A stretch of 46,332 nucleotides of DNA. It comes from a virus. The translations under genes were made by a program, and so were the position numbers. Positions 7,284 to 16,263 of the stretch are shown piece after piece. The stretch is taken from the IMG/VR virus record IMGVR_UViG_3300031227_016760, positions 1 to 46,332 of that record. One strand, 5' to 3'. Below the pieces are notes generated by a model that was given only the letters and a program-made list of their open reading frames with translations, had not been told where the DNA came from and did not search any database. Numbering within the stretch: position 1 is the stretch's first letter; each line of letters opens with the position of its first letter.

Positions 7284-9393
7284 TCGGGCCGCACATTATG
7301 GCCATGTTGAAATACACATAGCCGCCCTTTGCGGAAGTCCAGTTGTATTTTGAATAGGTCAACAACAGGTGGCCATATTCTTTTTCAGCGAAGAGCCTCC
7401 AGCCATCGCCTGTCGCCGTTTCACTGCCAACATAGATCGTGAACGCTTGCGCTGAAGCCGGGCTCGTCGAAACGGCCTGCCAGGCCGTGGCGTCCCACTC
7501 GATGCCATCCTCCGAATACAACTGCCCGACAAAGGGCGTCATATTGCCGGAAGTAGCCAGCGAGCCGTTGAAAACGACGATACCGGAAAACGTCTGATAG
7601 TCGTCATTGCCGCCAGGAAGCAAGCTGTCACTATCGGCGTTTCTCTCGTCGCCGGAGCCGATGATCGTAAGCAACCGATCCCGATAATCGCGCAATGTGT
7701 CGAGTTTTCGATATTCGGAAATCGCGCCGGTCATCCCATTGGGCAAACCCGCGCCGGTGAGAAAGATTGTTGGGCTACTTGTCGAAGACGTTTGCACTGT
7801 ACGAAAATAGCAGGTGCCTCCGGAATCGCGAATGACAACCGTCATGCCTTCCGTGAACGGATTGTCAGTGGAAACGTGATTGATCGTCACGTTATCGGTG
7901 CCGGAATCGACCATCTGCCCGATAGCCATTTTTCCCTGCCAAACGAGGCTGAATCCGCCGCTTTCGTCTGCCGAAAGAGTTTCCGACAAATCATCGGCGG
8001 CGCGAAAATCATTGGCCCGATCCGGCAAGGCAATATTTTTCCGCGTATCCAGGTTTTGATCGATCGAGCCGGAAGTAAGATACAGCTTGCGGATACGCAC
8101 ACCAGTCGGATAATCCCCTTCGGCAGTGGAAAGGGATCCAGTCGGTGTAACGGAGATATATTTTTCCCCAGTATACGTGGAATCGATGGAAACACTGCTG
8201 ACATCGACCTGAATCACTCTTCCCTGATAGAGCACGTAACCGGCAGTGAAATAGACAACGCGAACAGTGGACGGGCCGACCACCAATGCATCCGAGTCAT
8301 AATCGCATCCGGTCAAAACTCCGTCCATATGAAGCTTTCTCAGGGCGTCGGCAACTTCATCTTCTGCATCTTCGATTGTCGACGCAAGCGTAGCGTCGAT
8401 TTCCGTCCGCGGGTAATACCGCGCATCATGATCGCTGCAACTTGCCCGTTGATCGGGGATGTACCACGGCAGACCAGGTGTGCCGATCGGCCCGGCCATG
8501 CCGGCCAAGTCGGGATGCTGGATGAAACCGTAGTTGTCCATGGAAACATCGAGCCGCGTGTCTAGGTCTTTTTGCTCACCACGGGCGGCTTCCACTTCGT
8601 CCATCACGTTGTCCAGCAGCCCCACCCTTTTCAGATTGCCGTCACCATCGAGGGCCACGGACAGGCGATCATTCAGATTAGAACAATTGCCCCGGGCGGC
8701 AATAATTTCGTCAATCCAAGCTTGAATCGAGACCTCGCCGTCAGGCGTCAACACGAACGGCGTTTTCCATTCAATGATTTCGTCACCATCGCTCAGCTCG
8801 CCGGATTCGACGAACTGCGCATGCAGACCGGCTACCAGATCTAAAACGGGGATGGCTTCGTGAACGACCATTACTTTGATAGCCGTTTGGTCGCCGTAGC
8901 GAACGTATTCCAGCCCGGCTTCGACGTAGCAGTTCCAGCGCCAGGCGCGAGGGAACGACCAATAGGAATCGTAGCTCGACGCACCCGCCGGCATCCGGGC
9001 AATGGCGATAGGAAATTGGACGTTCGACCAGTCGGGAATGTCGTCGTCGCCGGCCGTGCCGAGAACAATTTTGTAAACGGCCTGTTTGTCTGGGGCGGCA
9101 ACGTACCAGTATTCACCGACGATCAGATCGTACCGGGCGCTGGCCGTGGCGTTAGCGGTCAACGGTCGCCCGCTGGCGGCGCAGAAGTAGTCCGCACGGG
9201 CGGCATCTTCGGCAATCTGGTCGCCCTGGGCGCTGAACCATTCGCCGAAACCGATCGTCACGCTGGCGGCAACGGAGCCGGTGGCGCAGCGCATGCCGCT
9301 GATAATGCCGCTGGGCACGAAGCCCGCGAGTTGCAGATTGTATTCATGCGGATCAGGCGCGAGACCAAGGTGATTGCGAATTGTTTGGGTCAT
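7264..9393 (-). CDS. Tail fibre / tail collar-type protein
   Basis: About 709 aa, the last tail gene, after the baseplate proteins. The N-terminal half (MTQTIRNHLGLAPDPHEYNL, an FVPSGIISGMRC segment, DYFCAASGRPLTANATASARYDLIVGEY) looks like a baseplate-attachment region. Residues ~300-330 carry GPIGTPGLP, and then SDHDARYYPRTEIDATL, the (D)HD.RYY...EI motif common in P2/Mu-like fibre proteins. The C-terminal part is beta-rich, ending with GGYVYFNMAIMCGPKI. It should bind the host receptor. ATG 9393 is chosen over an in-frame upstream codon because GAAGGGGG precedes it and the upstream stop is 5 nt away. No reverse transcriptase or template repeat for tip diversification is seen. Confidence 0.8.
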   Translation of the reverse strand: MTQTIRNHLGLAPDPHEYNLQLAGFVPSGIISGMRCATGSVAASVTIGFGEWFSAQGDQIAEDAARADYFCAASGRPLTANATASARYDLIVGEYWYVAAPDKQAVYKIVLGTAGDDDIPDWSNVQFPIAIARMPAGASSYDSYWSFPRAWRWNCYVEAGLEYVRYGDQTAIKVMVVHEAIPVLDLVAGLHAQFVESGELSDGDEIIEWKTPFVLTPDGEVSIQAWIDEIIAARGNCSNLNDRLSVALDGDGNLKRVGLLDNVMDEVEAARGEQKDLDTRLDVSMDNYGFIQHPDLAGMAGPIGTPGLPWYIPDQRASCSDHDARYYPRTEIDATLASTIEDAEDEVADALRKLHMDGVLTGCDYDSDALVVGPSTVRVVYFTAGYVLYQGRVIQVDVSSVSIDSTYTGEKYISVTPTGSLSTAEGDYPTGVRIRKLYLTSGSIDQNLDTRKNIALPDRANDFRAADDLSETLSADESGGFSLVWQGKMAIGQMVDSGTDNVTINHVSTDNPFTEGMTVVIRDSGGTCYFRTVQTSSTSSPTIFLTGAGLPNGMTGAISEYRKLDTLRDYRDRLLTIIGSGDERNADSDSLLPGGNDDYQTFSGIVVFNGSLATSGNMTPFVGQLYSEDGIEWDATAWQAVSTSPASAQAFTIYVGSETATGDGWRLFAEKEYGHLLLTYSKYNWTSAKGGYVYFNMAIMCGPKINAYR

Positions 9394-9398
9394 CGGGA

Positions 9399-11078
9399 TC
9401 AGCCCCCTTCTTTGTCGGCAAAGCAAGTAATCCAATACGGGTTACCACTTCGCCAATCGAATTCATCCCAGTCGATTTCGTCGCTGGGAAAGTGATAGCA
9501 AATTCTTCTGCCAGCACGTTGGCGTCGCAGAATTTTTTGATGGAATTCCTGGAAGCTTCGGGAAACGTCGCCATCGCTGGGCGTGAGGATCACATGGATT
9601 TCGGCCCAGCGCAGTCGGTCCACGCCAAGGTCGTCCAGAATTATACCGTTGGTTTCCATTGTGGTGTAAAAATCGGTACGCCAGCCCTCGACAATCGTCA
9701 CGTCGAAGCCCAGGTAAACGCACAACGTTTTCAACCCCAAAACCGTGCCGTCCAGTTGTTTTGACTGAAACGTGTCACCGAGAAGGAATCGCAACCCACT
9801 CTCGGTCATCGTGTATATTTCCGGGATCAGCAAATCGCGGAGTGGCGCCATATCGGCAAGCGCCCCTTCATCGGCGTTGGTGATCGAAAAATTGTCGCGC
9901 GCTTCAACCAGAAAAAGCATGGCGAGGTCCAGTTCGTGGCCGAATGCCTGAATGATGTGCCACTGCGGTAGCTGCGACCAATCTTCGCTTTCCATCGGGT
10001 TGTCGCGGTCCAAAAGCAGGTCGCGGCCAAGAGCCGGATCGGTGTAGCCGTCCGGGCCTACCGGCGTGGTTGTGCGGATCGGAGCGGAAGGATTTTCGTA
10101 CAGGCCGGTCACGCTGTCGATACCGAATTGATAAACCAAATTCCATTCCAGCAGTTCGTCGCCCGATTGGACGGAGAGAGCGATGTTGCTTTGGAATTGG
10201 CCGGTGGATGTTTCGGTGATCGTCACCGTCGATTTTCCGGGCACCAGCCGTGGGGAGAGGCCGTCGCCGGCGAGGATGGATTTGATCTGCTTGGCCATCC
10301 GCGCTTCTTCGGCAGGAGTGAAAGGCTTGCCGAAAAACGCACTCAGACCGCCCTCGTCCAGCGCATCGGCGGCGTCTTGCAGCAGGGAAATCAGGCCGTT
10401 GGGCGTCATCGCCAGATCACCATCGGCGGCGATCTGCAGCGGGTACTTTTTCATCCAGAGCGGCATGATCGACCACAGGTAATCGCCCATGATTGACGAG
10501 TATTCCACTTCCAGATCGGCGTACTCGGCCCAGGTTTCCGCTTCGATTACATTTAGCATCCACGGCGAAAAATAGCATGGGCCTTCGGGGAAGTCGTCGA
10601 AGCGCTGAATCAAAGTCTTCTCGTCGCCGTCGACGAGGTAGAAAAACACCGTCTGGCCGTATTTTTCCACTCGGAAGGTGATCGGCAGTTCCGGCAACTC
10701 GTAGGGTGTGCCGATCATCGTGTCATCCTGGAAATCGTAAATCCGCAACGCGACCTCGCTGCCGTTCTGGAAAACGCCGATGAACCGGGCGTTGGTGAAA
10801 TTGATGCGCCGATCAGCCACCATGATTCCGGCGAATACTTCGCCTTCGACCAGAAATTTCGCTTCCGGGAATTGATAGTCGGTCAGCGTGATTTCAAGTT
10901 TAAAATTGGACAGCGGCTGGTTCAGCAACGCCCACTGGTAGCGGCCCTGGGTTCCGGCGGCGCACGTGATCCGCAACTTGCCGTCGATCACGTCGATTTC
11001 GTCGCCTTCGTAAAACCGCCCGAAAGTCGAGAACAGGCTTTTCCAGGAATCGGTGCTGAAATCTTCAACCAGAATCAT
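9399..11078 (-). CDS. Baseplate/tail protein with gpI-like C-terminal region
   Basis: About 559 aa. The N-terminal ~200 residues (MILVEDFSTDSWKSLFSTFGRFYEG; FFYLVDGDEKTLIQRF) resemble a concanavalin-like beta-sandwich. The C-terminal ~250 residues (FGHELDLAMLFLVEARDNF, then GALADMAPLRDLLIPEIYT) resemble tail protein I of P2, the wedge component that carries the fibre. It lies between baseplate J and the tail fibre, the usual place for gpI. ATG 11078 overlaps the J stop (ATGA). The extra N-terminal module is not part of canonical gpI, so this may be a fusion of an adhesin-like domain with a wedge protein. Confidence 0.6.
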   Translation of the reverse strand: MILVEDFSTDSWKSLFSTFGRFYEGDEIDVIDGKLRITCAAGTQGRYQWALLNQPLSNFKLEITLTDYQFPEAKFLVEGEVFAGIMVADRRINFTNARFIGVFQNGSEVALRIYDFQDDTMIGTPYELPELPITFRVEKYGQTVFFYLVDGDEKTLIQRFDDFPEGPCYFSPWMLNVIEAETWAEYADLEVEYSSIMGDYLWSIMPLWMKKYPLQIAADGDLAMTPNGLISLLQDAADALDEGGLSAFFGKPFTPAEEARMAKQIKSILAGDGLSPRLVPGKSTVTITETSTGQFQSNIALSVQSGDELLEWNLVYQFGIDSVTGLYENPSAPIRTTTPVGPDGYTDPALGRDLLLDRDNPMESEDWSQLPQWHIIQAFGHELDLAMLFLVEARDNFSITNADEGALADMAPLRDLLIPEIYTMTESGLRFLLGDTFQSKQLDGTVLGLKTLCVYLGFDVTIVEGWRTDFYTTMETNGIILDDLGVDRLRWAEIHVILTPSDGDVSRSFQEFHQKILRRQRAGRRICYHFPSDEIDWDEFDWRSGNPYWITCFADKEGG

Positions 11079-12238
11079 GCCGATACCTCGACGAAAGTGA
11101 TTGTTACCGTGCCCAAAGTCGGCAACTGGTCGGCGTTGACCGACACATTGGCCGTGGGCGTGGTGAACGTCACATCGTAGACGCTCTCCGGGCGGGTGAC
11201 GCACTCGATGAGTTGGGCATAAACCACTTGCTTGCCCACACCGAGGGGCCGCAGCCATTCGTAGAGTTCATCGCCCGAAGGATTGAAATAGGCGGCAAGG
11301 ATCGCCCGGATTTCGTCGTCCAGATCGTCCGCATTCGTGCCGGAAAGGTATTGCACGGTGAAGGTAAGATCGATTTCCTTTTCGTTCGGCCCCTGGATCC
11401 ACACGTCATCACCGGCAGGGCGCTTTCCGTCTTCGTAATCTTCGGCGGCGGTGCCGATGATGTCTTCGCGTAAGTCGGTCAGCAGTTCGGCAGAGGGCGC
11501 TCCGACCGTCGAAATCACGTAGCAGGTGATCGTCCCTTCGCCGCGGGGACCGTTGGCGTCGATCCAGGCTTGGGCCACGCGGACATCGGACAGCAGCCAA
11601 TACAAATAGGCGGCGGTGTTGCTGCCGCGAGTGACGGCATGCCAGGCCAGCAGGTAGCGGCGGCGCAGGCGGGAATCGCTTTCTTCGTCCGCACCTTCGG
11701 AAACGAAACGCTCGTCGGCATCGAGCGTTGTATCGTCGATTTCGTCGATACCCGAAAGTAGTGTTCCTTGTTGGTCGACCGTGCCTGCAGGCAAGTTGTA
11801 CGCAGCGCCGGCGTTTTCGGCTTCGATGGTGACTTCCAGTTCCGTTTCGCCATCGGCCATCGTGTAATCCTGGATAGTCAAAAAACGGTAGCGGTCGCCG
11901 TTGCGATCTTGCCGGGATTGGATGACCGACCCGGCGGCGATGAAGATGTCACCGGAAGAAGAATTGCGTTTCAGAATCACCGCGCGCCGGGCTTTAACGG
12001 CGGCCAGGCGGGAAACATTGCGCTCGGCGCAAATGGCTTCCAGCGAAGCGCCGGTTGATGTCATTCCGTTGCCGCACAGCCCGATTTCCACACCGAACGA
12101 GTAGATTCCTGCAACGGTGTCGCCTTGCTTTTCGATGATCGAATCGGCCACAGAGCCATCGTTGAAATTGGTAACGCCTCCGGCTATGAAACCGGCGGCG
12201 AGATCTGATTTGATTGCTGCGGTGGTTTTTGCGGGCAT
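11075..12238 (-). CDS. Baseplate J-like wedge protein
   Basis: About 387 aa. Shows the gpJ hallmarks: AERNVSRLAAVKARRAVILKR, then a beta-rich core (VIQSRQDRNGDRYRFLTIQDY, AYNLPAGTVDQQGTLLSGID), then EESDSRLRRRYLLAWHAVTRGSNTAAY and a GPRGEGTITCYVI segment. gpJ forms the baseplate wedge together with gpW and gpI. ATG 12238 follows the previous stop as TGACATG with GGAG upstream; the longer in-frame extension upstream is Pro-rich and overlaps the previous gene, so it is rejected. No gp25/W homologue was recognised next to it. Confidence 0.9.
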   Translation of the reverse strand: MPAKTTAAIKSDLAAGFIAGGVTNFNDGSVADSIIEKQGDTVAGIYSFGVEIGLCGNGMTSTGASLEAICAERNVSRLAAVKARRAVILKRNSSSGDIFIAAGSVIQSRQDRNGDRYRFLTIQDYTMADGETELEVTIEAENAGAAYNLPAGTVDQQGTLLSGIDEIDDTTLDADERFVSEGADEESDSRLRRRYLLAWHAVTRGSNTAAYLYWLLSDVRVAQAWIDANGPRGEGTITCYVISTVGAPSAELLTDLREDIIGTAAEDYEDGKRPAGDDVWIQGPNEKEIDLTFTVQYLSGTNADDLDDEIRAILAAYFNPSGDELYEWLRPLGVGKQVVYAQLIECVTRPESVYDVTFTTPTANVSVNADQLPTLGTVTITFVEVSA

Positions 12239-12239
12239 G

Positions 12240-13502
12240 TCACACTCCAAACAGTTCGGCCACGGGGCCAAGATCGGCGGTGGCGGCAAGTAGACAAATG
12301 CCGACAATGTAGCTGGCGTCGGGCAACGGCGGTCTTCCGGCATCGTCGAGGGCTTCGAACAGGCCGGAAATGCCCTCCGACGAATCGACCCTCACGGCGT
12401 ACACGCCCGTCAGGGCCAAAATCTGCTCGATCAGTTCGATAGCATTTTCGACTTGTTCGGCCAGATCGCGTAACTGGTCCGCTTTTTCAGACAGCGCCTC
12501 GGCCAGTTCTTGCAGCAAGCCCAGAATGCCGGGGGCCATTTCGAGCAAGCCGATCACCCGCTTGACCAACTTTTCCACTTCGCGCATGGGGGGAATGTCG
12601 CTCACTTTGCGGCTATGCCAATCGGGGGCCGTGCGGTTACCCCCACTGGTCTGCGGATCGGTACCGGCCAGAATCACCGGCGTTCCGGCCGGCCAGCTTC
12701 GTTTGACGCCATCGTACAATGTGAACTTCTTTTCCTGCCGGTCGATATTTCTGGGGGTGGCGAATTCCAATGTCGCCACCTCCAATCCCCCGATAATCAC
12801 AAACCGATCGGCGGTGAATCCATCCGCGTTATTGACTGTGATTTCCTTATCGCCGGCGGCGGCGTTTTTCGTTAGTTCGGTGAAGGCCAGGCGATCCAGC
12901 AGGTCGGAGAATTCCTTAATGCCGAACAGACGGCCCAGTGCGGCCAACATTGCCGGAAGGGCGTCGAGGCTGGGCGTACCGGCCACGAACAGCAGGGCCG
13001 ACACTTCGGCGTCGTCGGAAAAGATCGGGCGGCGTTCATCGCCCTGGTCGTCAAAGCTCATTTCCCAACGGCGCACCCATCCCGTCCAGCCGGTGGGCCG
13101 TGTGGCGACCAGCGGCAAGTCGGGCGTGTTGTAGGTTTCGCCCCGCGCTTCGGCGGCGGATTTTTTGGTCGCTTCCTCGGCATCGATGTTCATCGCCCGG
13201 GTCATTTCGGCGTGATCGTAGGAACGTAATTTATAAAACGGAAAGCCTGTCGCATCCCAAAACATGTACAGGCCGGTGTTCATCGTGTCGGACAGCAGAT
13301 CTTTCAATTGCTGGATAAACGCTTCAACCATCGCTCGTTCCGGGTCGGTCAGATCCACCAGCAAATCGGCCAGCGTATCGATGACGGAGGCGGCGGTTTC
13401 GGCGGCGGTGGCGACGGCATCGGCCACGTCACCGGTGCCTTCGAGTACCGATTTTGTCGCGTCCGGGAATAACGTTTCCGCGTTGAATGCTGCCCAGGTC
13501 AT
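12240..13502 (-). CDS. Baseplate-module protein of unknown fold
   Basis: 420 aa between the V-like spike gene and baseplate J. The N-terminal ~60 residues are an Ala/Thr/Asp helix (ADAVATAAETAASVIDTLADLL). The middle holds a beta domain (GDKEITVNNADGFTADRFVIIGGLEVATLEFA) like the N-terminal domains of adhesion or baseplate proteins. Residues ~300-370 are a long coiled coil (EVEKLVKRVIGLLEMAPGIL; ALSEKADQLRDLAEQVENAI). It may replace wedge or wedge-connecting functions, since no W is visible. The start overlaps the 59-aa gene (ATGA). I do not recognise a family. Confidence 0.7.
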   Translation of the reverse strand: MTWAAFNAETLFPDATKSVLEGTGDVADAVATAAETAASVIDTLADLLVDLTDPERAMVEAFIQQLKDLLSDTMNTGLYMFWDATGFPFYKLRSYDHAEMTRAMNIDAEEATKKSAAEARGETYNTPDLPLVATRPTGWTGWVRRWEMSFDDQGDERRPIFSDDAEVSALLFVAGTPSLDALPAMLAALGRLFGIKEFSDLLDRLAFTELTKNAAAGDKEITVNNADGFTADRFVIIGGLEVATLEFATPRNIDRQEKKFTLYDGVKRSWPAGTPVILAGTDPQTSGGNRTAPDWHSRKVSDIPPMREVEKLVKRVIGLLEMAPGILGLLQELAEALSEKADQLRDLAEQVENAIELIEQILALTGVYAVRVDSSEGISGLFEALDDAGRPPLPDASYIVGICLLAATADLGPVAELFGV

Positions 13503-13678
13503 CGTTTTTTATCCTCGCCCGGTTTCGCCTCTTCCTGTGGAATGCCGGTCAATACTTCGGCCAACTTTTTCAAGCGGTACTCGGTGTCTCCCCGCGTCGT
13601 CCGCGCCTTTTTGTGGAGCACTTCGGCCACTTTCCGGTAGGGCCGCGTCAATTTGGTTGGGTTTGGTTTCTTCCACAT
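13499..13678 (-). CDS. Small basic baseplate-operon protein (59 aa)
   Basis: Begins MWKKPNPTKLTRPYRKVAEV and ends EEAKPGEDKKR. Very basic and helical, Cys-free, no recognised family. It sits 2 nt after the spike gene and shares ATGA with the next gene, so it is translated as part of the tail operon. No clear homologue comes to mind; it may be a chaperone or a small wedge component. Confidence 0.65.
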   Translation of the reverse strand: MWKKPNPTKLTRPYRKVAEVLHKKARTTRGDTEYRLKKLAEVLTGIPQEEAKPGEDKKR

Positions 13679-13680
13679 CG

Positions 13681-14811
13681 TTACACCGGCGCCGCCAGGT
13701 ATATTCGCGGATGTACGGCCACCGCCATCGCCTGCGATAGCACTGTGAAGGCGGTAAGAAACGCCCCCGAGGGGATGACCGTTTTGCCTTCCCCGTCTTT
13801 GCCGATACCGTCCAGAAGAAAAGCCGCCATCGTGAGGTTGAAAGTCTCAAAGGCGAGGGCAACTTTTGTCGATTCGACCATCGGCACGGCCACGCCGGGA
13901 GTGTAGATTCCGCCGATGCAATTGATGCCCAGACCGCCGATTTCCAGGCTGATCGGAATGCCGCCGGAAGGGTCGGCACCCGCCGCGATCATCCGCAGGC
14001 GACCCACCACGGCGACTTGCTTGTTTTTGGCGATGGTTTCCAGATCGTTGCCCAGCACCTGCTTGTTGCGATCACCGCCCACACGCATATCTTGCCGACC
14101 GGCAACCTTGACCCGCTCCGCCCCGTCGACCACGCGCCCGTGCTGGTAGTATTTTTCCTTACCCCCGACCGTTTCTTCGTAGTCGGAATATTCCTCGTAG
14201 CCGCCTGCCGTGCGGCGCAATTGGCCGGAGATCACCTCGGTCAGGTTGACTTCGACTTGGCGCGTCACCGAACCACCGACGTTTTCGGATTTGTCGCCGT
14301 CCACGTTTTCGGATTTGTCGCCGGCTGTGCGTTCGCTTCGCGCTCCGGCGGTTTCGTCGTCGACATTCACCGCTCGGAAAATCACCTGCCCGGTATCCGG
14401 ACGAAGAGAAAAACGCTGACCGGCGTTGTCGACCATCGTGATCGAACCGGCCCGACCGCCGATAGGTGTCCGATTCTGCAGGAACTCCGCACCGTCGATT
14501 CGCGGCTGCGTCAGGTCGCCGTCCTTGAACCCCACCGTCACTTCCGCATTCACTTCCGGCACCACATAGACCCCGTAGCCGTCGCCGGCGGCAATGGCGT
14601 TGATCGGCACTTTCGGCAGGCGCCAGGGTTCGCCGGGCTGCTCGTCGTCCGTGCTTTGGTCGGCAATTTCCACCTCAGCGGTGAAGGCGTCTTCGTCCAC
14701 GGCGGTCACCACCCCGGCCACTTGCAATTTGAAATGCTTGCGCAAATCCAGAGGCGTATTTTCCAGCACCCGACGCAGAGCTTCCAGAATGGAATGGTTG
14801 TCGTTAGCCAT
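13681..14811 (-). CDS. Baseplate spike protein V (gp45/VgrG-type)
   Basis: About 376 aa. The N-terminal OB-like domain (~25-110) has GDGYGVYVVPEVNAEVTVGF and GDLTQPRI, the typical V/gp45 core; then come beta-helix-like repeats (ERTAGDKSENVDGDKSENVGG, VAGRQDMRVGGDRNKQVLGN) of a trimeric needle. The C-terminal ~100 residues (ISLEIGGLGINCIGGIYTPG) extend the spike. It pierces the outer membrane when the tail contracts. ATG 14811 overlaps the end of the hub gene by eight bases. The segment encoding MAAFLLDGIGK contains a 31-bp sequence repeated near TerS (see repeats). Confidence 0.85.
   Translation of the reverse strand: MANDNHSILEALRRVLENTPLDLRKHFKLQVAGVVTAVDEDAFTAEVEIADQSTDDEQPGEPWRLPKVPINAIAAGDGYGVYVVPEVNAEVTVGFKDGDLTQPRIDGAEFLQNRTPIGGRAGSITMVDNAGQRFSLRPDTGQVIFRAVNVDDETAGARSERTAGDKSENVDGDKSENVGGSVTRQVEVNLTEVISGQLRRTAGGYEEYSDYEETVGGKEKYYQHGRVVDGAERVKVAGRQDMRVGGDRNKQVLGNDLETIAKNKQVAVVGRLRMIAAGADPSGGIPISLEIGGLGINCIGGIYTPGVAVPMVESTKVALAFETFNLTMAAFLLDGIGKDGEGKTVIPSGAFLTAFTVLSQAMAVAVHPRIYLAAPV
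13799..13829. repeat. 31-bp direct repeat, copy 1 (inside spike gene V)
   Basis: 30/31 match to 33763-33793. In gene V it encodes a normal piece of protein (AAFLLDGIG), so this is probably the ancestral location. Confidence 0.6.
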
Positions 14812-15565
14812 CGACCACCTCAAACGTGACATCGATACTCGAGCCGTAGCCGTCATCGACAAAATGCAGGCCGGTAACAAACAGCGTGTGCAAATTGTCG
14901 TGGGAGTCGATCAAGGTCACCACCTGGGCCAGACGCAGCGGCACACCCTGGGTTGTGAACGAATTTGCCGCCAGATCGAAATTGTCGGCATCGTACCCGA
15001 CCTCGAATCCATAAGCGGGGGCCTGATCGTAATCGCGCTCGCGCCAGACAAACACGCCGTCTTCGTCGAAATAGCAATCGTGGCTCAGGTTCATCCGTTG
15101 GTGAATAAATTTGACCGCCTCGATTACGGTCATGCGGTGCATCGGCAGTTTGTCGAGCATGGACGGCCAATCCTCGATGCCGCCAATCGGCAGGCCCAAC
15201 TTCTGGCCCACCAGCGTCCGCAACATTTCGGCGGGGGTGGCGTCCATCAGCGTTAGCGTCAGGCGTTCGGTTTGCAGTTTGCGGAAACTGTCGAAACCCA
15301 CCAGTTCCACTGTTTCGAGTTTCGGGGTGCTTACCGTTTCGATTTGGCCGGTGAAAAGGCTCTGCGTGTAGGTTTGATTGATTTCCCAAGCGAATTGCAG
15401 ATCGGCATCGACCACGGCGGCTTTGGTAATCGAATCGTCGCAGTCGTGCAAAGTCAGGCGGCACACGCGCGGGCGCATGGCTACGGCGGCGGTGATTTCC
15501 AGCTTTTGCGCCGCGTCGACGGCGGTCACAGCGGCGATTGTCGTCTGGTCGGAGATGACGTGCAT
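14804..15565 (-). CDS. Baseplate hub protein (gpD-like)
   Basis: 253 aa. The central region (FTGQIETVSTPKLETVELVGFDSFRKLQTERLTLTL, PAEMLRTLVGQKLGLP) and the C-terminal VVTLIDSHDNLHTLFVTGLHFVDDGYGSSIDVTFE match late-control D / gp27-type hub proteins. In P2 and Mu the trimer joins the tube to spike V. It starts as TAATG with the preceding adaptor gene and directly precedes V, the conserved order. The length is short for gpD (usually 300-400 aa), but both ends look intact. Confidence 0.8.
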   Translation of the reverse strand: MHVISDQTTIAAVTAVDAAQKLEITAAVAMRPRVCRLTLHDCDDSITKAAVVDADLQFAWEINQTYTQSLFTGQIETVSTPKLETVELVGFDSFRKLQTERLTLTLMDATPAEMLRTLVGQKLGLPIGGIEDWPSMLDKLPMHRMTVIEAVKFIHQRMNLSHDCYFDEDGVFVWRERDYDQAPAYGFEVGYDADNFDLAANSFTTQGVPLRLAQVVTLIDSHDNLHTLFVTGLHFVDDGYGSSIDVTFEVVDG

Positions 15566-16263
15566 TACCAGTGCCTCATTGCATCTTGAACAAGAGCATC
15601 CTGTTGTTCCGTTTCTTCACTTTCCAGCGCTTCATATTCTTCACGAATCCGCCGTATGTAGTCGGCAACCTCTTCATCGACTTGCGGCCCGATTGAGTCA
15701 TCCGAGTCGTCGTCGCTTTCCGATGAAGCAGCGCTGCTACTCGATGTTTTCTTTTTCGGCGGAACGTAGGTCCACTGGTGGAAGGTCACGCGCACGGTGA
15801 TCTTGTCAGTGCCGAGGGTATCGTTGTGCTCGAGCTTGGCAAAGAAAACGAACTGCACATCGTCGCCCACCGTTGGGTACTGCGGGGCGTAGAGAATGCG
15901 CCGTCCGTATTCGTCGCGGGCAAAGTAGCTCGCTTCGAGGGCCCTGAGCTTTTCCTGGGCGGTGACAATCACCTCTCCCGGCTGGCCCGTGGGGTCGTCA
16001 GTCAGCAGTTCCAGGGCTAAATTGATATCGACCGGCTTGTCGTACTGCTTGTCTTCCACTGTGCTGGCGCCGGATGATTTGTTTTCCTTCTCGCTGAAAT
16101 TGGCCGCATGCTTCACCTGAACCGGACCGGCTGGGGGAAACGTGTAGACCACATCTCCATAATCGATTTGCGGGGCTGTTTTGTCGCGTCCATTAGAGCC
16201 TGCTTCGCCACGGTTCACCTGGCACAATTCAAAAAGGACCTCGCCATCGTAGGGGTTGGTCAT
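15565..16263 (-). CDS. Tube-baseplate adaptor (gp53/LysM-type contractile injection protein)
   Basis: 232 aa. The beta-rich N-terminal ~150 residues (VVYTFPPAGPVQVKHAANFSEKE, LALELLTDD, GDDVQFVFFAKLEHND, KITVRVTFHQWTYVPPKKK) match the adaptor between tape measure and hub genes in contractile tails. A Ser/Asp-rich linker follows, then an acidic C-terminal helix. Both flanking genes overlap it (ATGA and TAATG). A P2 gpU-like role is also possible. The position strongly supports a baseplate-proximal role. Confidence 0.6.
   Translation of the reverse strand: MTNPYDGEVLFELCQVNRGEAGSNGRDKTAPQIDYGDVVYTFPPAGPVQVKHAANFSEKENKSSGASTVEDKQYDKPVDINLALELLTDDPTGQPGEVIVTAQEKLRALEASYFARDEYGRRILYAPQYPTVGDDVQFVFFAKLEHNDTLGTDKITVRVTFHQWTYVPPKKKTSSSSAASSESDDDSDDSIGPQVDEEVADYIRRIREEYEALESEETEQQDALVQDAMRHW

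Noticed and set aside
7264-9393. Diversity-generating retroelement target in the tail fibre
   Set aside because: No reverse transcriptase, template repeat or variable repeat pair is seen in the window.
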